Positions 61,246-64,000 of a DNA stretch of 64,000 bases are shown here, piece after piece. Position numbers and translations under genes: made by a program. Source of the DNA: Sphingopyxis sp. MSC1_008 (GTDB lineage: Bacteria > Pseudomonadota > Alphaproteobacteria > Sphingomonadales > Sphingomonadaceae); assembly GCF_023197165.1 (NCBI RefSeq), contig NZ_JALPRD010000008.1, positions 124,001 to 188,000 of the forward strand, read 5' to 3'. Position 1 is the stretch's first letter, and every line of letters starts with the position of its first letter. Under the pieces are notes generated by a model. That model was not told the DNA's origin. It searched no databases and was given only the letters and a program-made list of their open reading frames with translations.

Positions 61246-61961
61246 GCGTCGCTCGTTTCGATGAGGTCGAGGACGTCGCCGATGATTTTCTTCATCGCCT
61301 TGCGCGCGCGGTCGGGATTGCGGCGCGCGATCGCCTCGCTGACCGCGGCATGATCGGGAACGCTCGCCGACCGGCCCTTGATGCGGTTCGTGAAGCGGAT
61401 CGAGCTGCGCAGCGCGGTTGTCACCACGTCGCGAAACTGGACGAAGAAGGGGTTGCCCGACGCGCGCAGGATCGCGACGTGAAACGCGATGTCGGCGTCG
61501 AGCGGGTCGTCGAACCCGCGCTCTGCGGCTTCCATGCGCTTCAGACCGGCGAAGATCGGCTCAAGATCGGCGTCGCTCGCATTGACGGCGGCGAGCGCGG
61601 CCGCCTCGGGCTCAATCGCGACGCGCAGCTGGTTGAACTGGCGCAGCAGATCGACCGAGAATTTGCGCTCGAGAAGCCAGCGCAGGACGTCGGTGTCGAA
61701 CAGGTTCCACGTGGTGGACGGCTGGACGATCGTCCCCTGGCGCGGGCGCGCGCTGAGCAGGCCCTTGGCGGTCAGCATCTTCACCGCCTCGCGCGTCACC
61801 TGCCGGCTGACGCCATGCTGCTTCGCCAGTTCGGCTTCGGTCGGAAAGGGCTGGTCTTCATAAGCGCCGATGACGATCGCGCGGCCGAGCGAATCGAGGA
61901 GGCCATAGGTCAGGTTGCGTCCCAATCGGGTTCGCAGTTCCGCCGGATCACCTGGTTGCAC
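61242..61961 (-). CDS. GntR/FadR family regulator, DgoR-like
   Basis: A 239-residue FadR-subfamily repressor: winged helix YEDQPFPTEAELAKQHGVSR with QVTREAVKMLTAKGLLS, and an FCD domain (RVAIEPEAAALAAVNASD, DADIAFHVAILRASGNPFF). The WNLFDTDVLRWLLE region resembles DgoR, the D-galactonate-responsive repressor, and the gene is next to the symporter and dgoK. The GTG at 61961 has GAGGGAAGA upstream. It is divergent from the symporter and likely controls it in response to a sugar acid. Confidence 0.9.
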   Translation of the reverse strand: MQPGDPAELRTRLGRNLTYGLLDSLGRAIVIGAYEDQPFPTEAELAKQHGVSRQVTREAVKMLTAKGLLSARPRQGTIVQPSTTWNLFDTDVLRWLLERKFSVDLLRQFNQLRVAIEPEAAALAAVNASDADLEPIFAGLKRMEAAERGFDDPLDADIAFHVAILRASGNPFFVQFRDVVTTALRSSIRFTNRIKGRSASVPDHAAVSEAIARRNPDRARKAMKKIIGDVLDLIETSDA

Positions 61962-62074
61962 GCTCTTCCCTCTCTTGTCCGCTGTGCCAAATCAGGCATT
62001 TTACGGCACCCTGCCGCGCGCGGTTCGCTCGCACTTCGTATCGCTCGCAGCTAGGCTCTAGACAAGTGGCATAG

Positions 62075-62108
62075 ATCATATAAATATAAAGTCCTATAAA
62101 TCGTATAA
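62075..62108. promoter_or_regulatory. Cluster of TCNTATAA sites between GntR and symporter genes
   Basis: ATCATATAA at 62075-62083 is an exact copy of the locus motif, followed by TCCTATAA (62092-62099) and TCGTATAA (62101-62108). They lie in the 212-base divergent promoter region between the GntR gene and the symporter gene, 66 to 99 bases before the symporter ATG. Confidence 0.5.
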
Positions 62109-62173
62109 ATAGACGATCGCGCGTTTTTCGTCGCGGCGTTTTGCGGGACACCGCGGGAAAGGGGATGCCGAAT

Positions 62174-63757
62174 ATGACGCTGACGACGCTCGATGTGATG
62201 GTGATCGTCGCTTATGCGATCGGTATTTTTGGGCTCGCGCAGTGGGTCAGCCGCGAAAAGGGCGGCAAGGCAAAAGACAGCGCCGACTATTTCCTCGCGT
62301 CGAAGAACCTGCCCTGGTGGGCGATCGGCGCGTCGCTGATCGCCGCCAATATTTCGGCCGAGCAGATCGTCGGCATGTCGGGATCGGGCTATGCGATCGG
62401 CCTTGCGATCGCCTCCTATGAATGGATGGCGGCGCTCACATTGTTGATCGTCGGCAAATATTTCCTGCCGATCTTTATTCGCAACGAGATTTTCACGATG
62501 CCGCAGTTCCTCGAACAGCGCTACGGCACCAACATCCGCACGCTGATGGCGATCTTTTGGCTCGCGCTCTATATCTTCGTGAACCTCACATCGATCGTCT
62601 GGCTCGGATCGATCGCGGTCAACAAGGTGGCGGGGGTCGATCAGGACGTCGCCCTGTTCGCGCTGGGCGGCTTCGCGCTGCTTTACCAGCTTTATGGCGG
62701 GCTAAAGGCGGTCGCGCTGACCGACATCGTCCAGGTCACTTTGCTGGTTCTGGGCGGCTTGCTCATCTCGGGCATCACGCTCAGCGAAATCGGCGGTGAC
62801 GCGGGTATCATCGGCGGATTCAGCCGCCTGACCAGCGAACTGCCGGGCCACTTCGACATGATCCTGACGGCCGACAATCCCTTCTACAAGGATCTGCCCG
62901 GCATCTCGGTGCTGATCGGCGGGATGTGGATCGCGAACCTGTCCTATTGGGGGTTCAACCAATATATCATCCAGCGCGCGCTTGCCGCCAAGAGCTTGGC
63001 AGAGGCGCAAAAGGGCATCGTGTTCGCGGCCTTTCTCAAGCTGCTGATGCCGGTGATCGTCGTGCTGCCGGGGATCGCCGCGGTGATGCTTGCACCCGAC
63101 CTTGTGAAACCCGACGAAGCCTATCCGACGATGATGCGGCTGCTGCCCGCGGGCATATTGGGACTGGTCTTTGCGGCTCTGATGGCCGCGGTGGTGGCGT
63201 CGACCGCGTCGAAGATCAACTCGATCGCGACGATCTTCACGCTCGATCTCTACGCCAAATTCTCGCCCGCGCATGCCGGCGAGCGGACCGAGGCGGGCGA
63301 AAAGAAGCTGGTGCTCGTCGGGCGCGTCGTCGCCGTGATCGCGACGCTGCTCGCACTGATCACGGCGCGCCCCTTGCTCGGCGGCTCCGACCAGGCGTTC
63401 CAGTTCATTCAGGAATTTTCGGGTTTCTTCACCCCCGGCATCACGGTGATCTTCTTGCTCGGCCTGTTCTGGAAGCGCGCGAGCGAAGCGGGTGCGATCG
63501 CCGCGGCGGTGGCGTCGGTCGGTTTCTCCTATCTGTTCAAGGTGCTTGCGCCGTCGATTCCGTTCATGGACCGCATGGGGATCGTGTTCCTGATCGCGCT
63601 CGCGCTGGCGGTCGGCCTGTCGCTGCTGATGCCCGCCACCGCCGACAAGGATCGCATCACCGCCGAAGGCGTCAGCTTTCGCACTACGACGAGTTTCAAC
63701 GTCGCCAGCGGCGCGGTGATCGCGATCCTCATCGCGCTCTATGCGACCTGGTGGTAG
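62174..63757 (+). CDS. Sodium/galactose-type solute symporter (SSS family)
   Basis: Inner-membrane Na+/sugar symporter of 527 residues and about fourteen membrane segments, strongly like Vibrio SGLT. Shared blocks are DYFLASKNLPWWAIGASLIA, NISAEQIVGMSGSGY, ASYEWMAALTLLIVGKYFLP, NLSYWGFNQYIIQRALAAKS and AFLKLLMP. vSGLT galactose-contact residues appear preserved (Gln in SAEQ, Glu in SYEW, Asn/Tyr in WGFNQY, Lys in FLKL, Gln in QAFQFIQE). The ATG at 62174 has AAAGGGG nine bases before it; an ATG at 62165 abuts that site. It would import galactose or arabinose. Confidence 0.93.
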   Translation: MTLTTLDVMVIVAYAIGIFGLAQWVSREKGGKAKDSADYFLASKNLPWWAIGASLIAANISAEQIVGMSGSGYAIGLAIASYEWMAALTLLIVGKYFLPIFIRNEIFTMPQFLEQRYGTNIRTLMAIFWLALYIFVNLTSIVWLGSIAVNKVAGVDQDVALFALGGFALLYQLYGGLKAVALTDIVQVTLLVLGGLLISGITLSEIGGDAGIIGGFSRLTSELPGHFDMILTADNPFYKDLPGISVLIGGMWIANLSYWGFNQYIIQRALAAKSLAEAQKGIVFAAFLKLLMPVIVVLPGIAAVMLAPDLVKPDEAYPTMMRLLPAGILGLVFAALMAAVVASTASKINSIATIFTLDLYAKFSPAHAGERTEAGEKKLVLVGRVVAVIATLLALITARPLLGGSDQAFQFIQEFSGFFTPGITVIFLLGLFWKRASEAGAIAAAVASVGFSYLFKVLAPSIPFMDRMGIVFLIALALAVGLSLLMPATADKDRITAEGVSFRTTTSFNVASGAVIAILIALYATWW

Positions 63758-63769
63758 GTCGGACGGCGC

Positions 63770-64000
63770 ATGGACGGACATTTTCTCGCCATCGACTGGG
63801 GCACCACCAACCGCCGCGTGTACAGCATCGACGCGGGCGGCGCGGTGGTCGAAACCGATCGTGACGACCGCGGCGTGCTGGCGATTGCGCCGGGCGGTTT
63901 CGATGCCGAGGCGGCGGACATCCGCGCGCGCTTTGGCGATGTTCCGATGCTGTGCGCCGGCATGGTTGGCTCGAAGCGCGGCTGGCACGAAATTCCCTAT
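63770..64000 (+). CDS. dgoK: 2-keto-3-deoxygalactonokinase (3' partial)
   Basis: The first 77 residues only; the gene runs past the window end. LAIDWGTTNRRVYSID is the ATP-binding start of DgoK and AGMVGSKRGWHEIPY is its second conserved block. The enzyme phosphorylates 2-keto-3-deoxy-D-galactonate to its 6-phosphate in the De Ley-Doudoroff galactose route. It starts 12 bases after the symporter stop, suggesting one transcript. The matching aldolase is expected just beyond the window. Confidence 0.9.
   Translation, partial: MDGHFLAIDWGTTNRRVYSIDAGGAVVETDRDDRGVLAIAPGGFDAEAADIRARFGDVPMLCAGMVGSKRGWHEIPY

Noticed and set aside
1..64000. Mobile elements, phage genes, CRISPR arrays, tRNA or rRNA genes
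   Set aside because: No transposase, integrase, repeat-spacer array, tRNA cloverleaf or rRNA sequence was recognised on reading; a covariance-model scan was not possible here.

Overview
The window is a gene-dense, roughly 65% GC stretch of what looks like an alphaproteobacterial chromosome, most likely a member of the Sphingomonadaceae (Sphingomonas/Sphingopyxis type). The basis is base composition, three large TonB-dependent receptors for carbohydrate-type nutrients, a Gfo/Idh-type sugar dehydrogenase closely resembling the Azospirillum L-arabinose enzyme, and a Wzx/Wzy exopolysaccharide cluster. No rRNA, tRNA, CRISPR, insertion sequence or phage genes were seen.

Bases 1-23.3 kb form an exopolysaccharide cluster with all core parts of a Wzx/Wzy-dependent system: an initiating sugar-phosphate transferase (cut by the window edge), Wzx-like flippase, five glycosyltransferases, pyruvyl- and acyl/acetyl-transferases for decoration, UDP-sugar supply (GalU, UDP-glucose dehydrogenase, UDP-glucuronate 4-epimerase), outer-membrane export lipoprotein (Wza type), an additional outer-membrane barrel, a Wzc-type tyrosine kinase and a Wzy-type polymerase. 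Many neighbours overlap by 1-4 bases, which suggests translational coupling. Oddities are an aldehyde-dehydrogenase-like protein that has lost its catalytic residues, a beta-helix protein with a suspicious N-terminus, and an exonuclease/endonuclease/phosphatase-family membrane protein.

Bases 23.3-33.2 kb hold general functions: a ClC chloride transporter divergent from a MarR regulator with a palindromic site between them, acyl-CoA dehydrogenase, LysR regulator, YcaQ/AlkX-type DNA glycosylase, a TonB-like protein, and tyrosine-catabolism genes (aromatic aminotransferase and fumarylacetoacetase) divergent from an Lrp/AsnC regulator.

Bases 33.3-41.1 kb form an alpha-glucobiose utilisation unit: LacI regulator, a fused GH65 phosphorylase/beta-phosphoglucomutase, a TonB-dependent receptor and an MFS sugar permease. 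A long inverted repeat carrying a TTGACA box precedes the fusion gene.

Bases 41.2-64 kb form a pentose/galactose-polymer locus (arabinan, arabinogalactan or pectin side chains are the likely substrates, by inference). It has two paralogous TonB receptors, three GH43-type proteins, a GH5-type hydrolase, an esterase, a secreted PHP-like metallohydrolase, KduI, periplasmic aldose epimerase, and the non-phosphorylative oxidation route (Gfo/Idh sugar 1-dehydrogenase, SMP-30 lactonase, sugar-acid dehydratase). A vSGLT-like Na+/galactose symporter and the start of 2-keto-3-deoxygalactonokinase (DgoK) follow. Two FadR-family GntR regulators lie in the locus, and a recurring AT-rich motif close to KATCATATAA occurs in most of its promoter regions, suggesting a local regulon.
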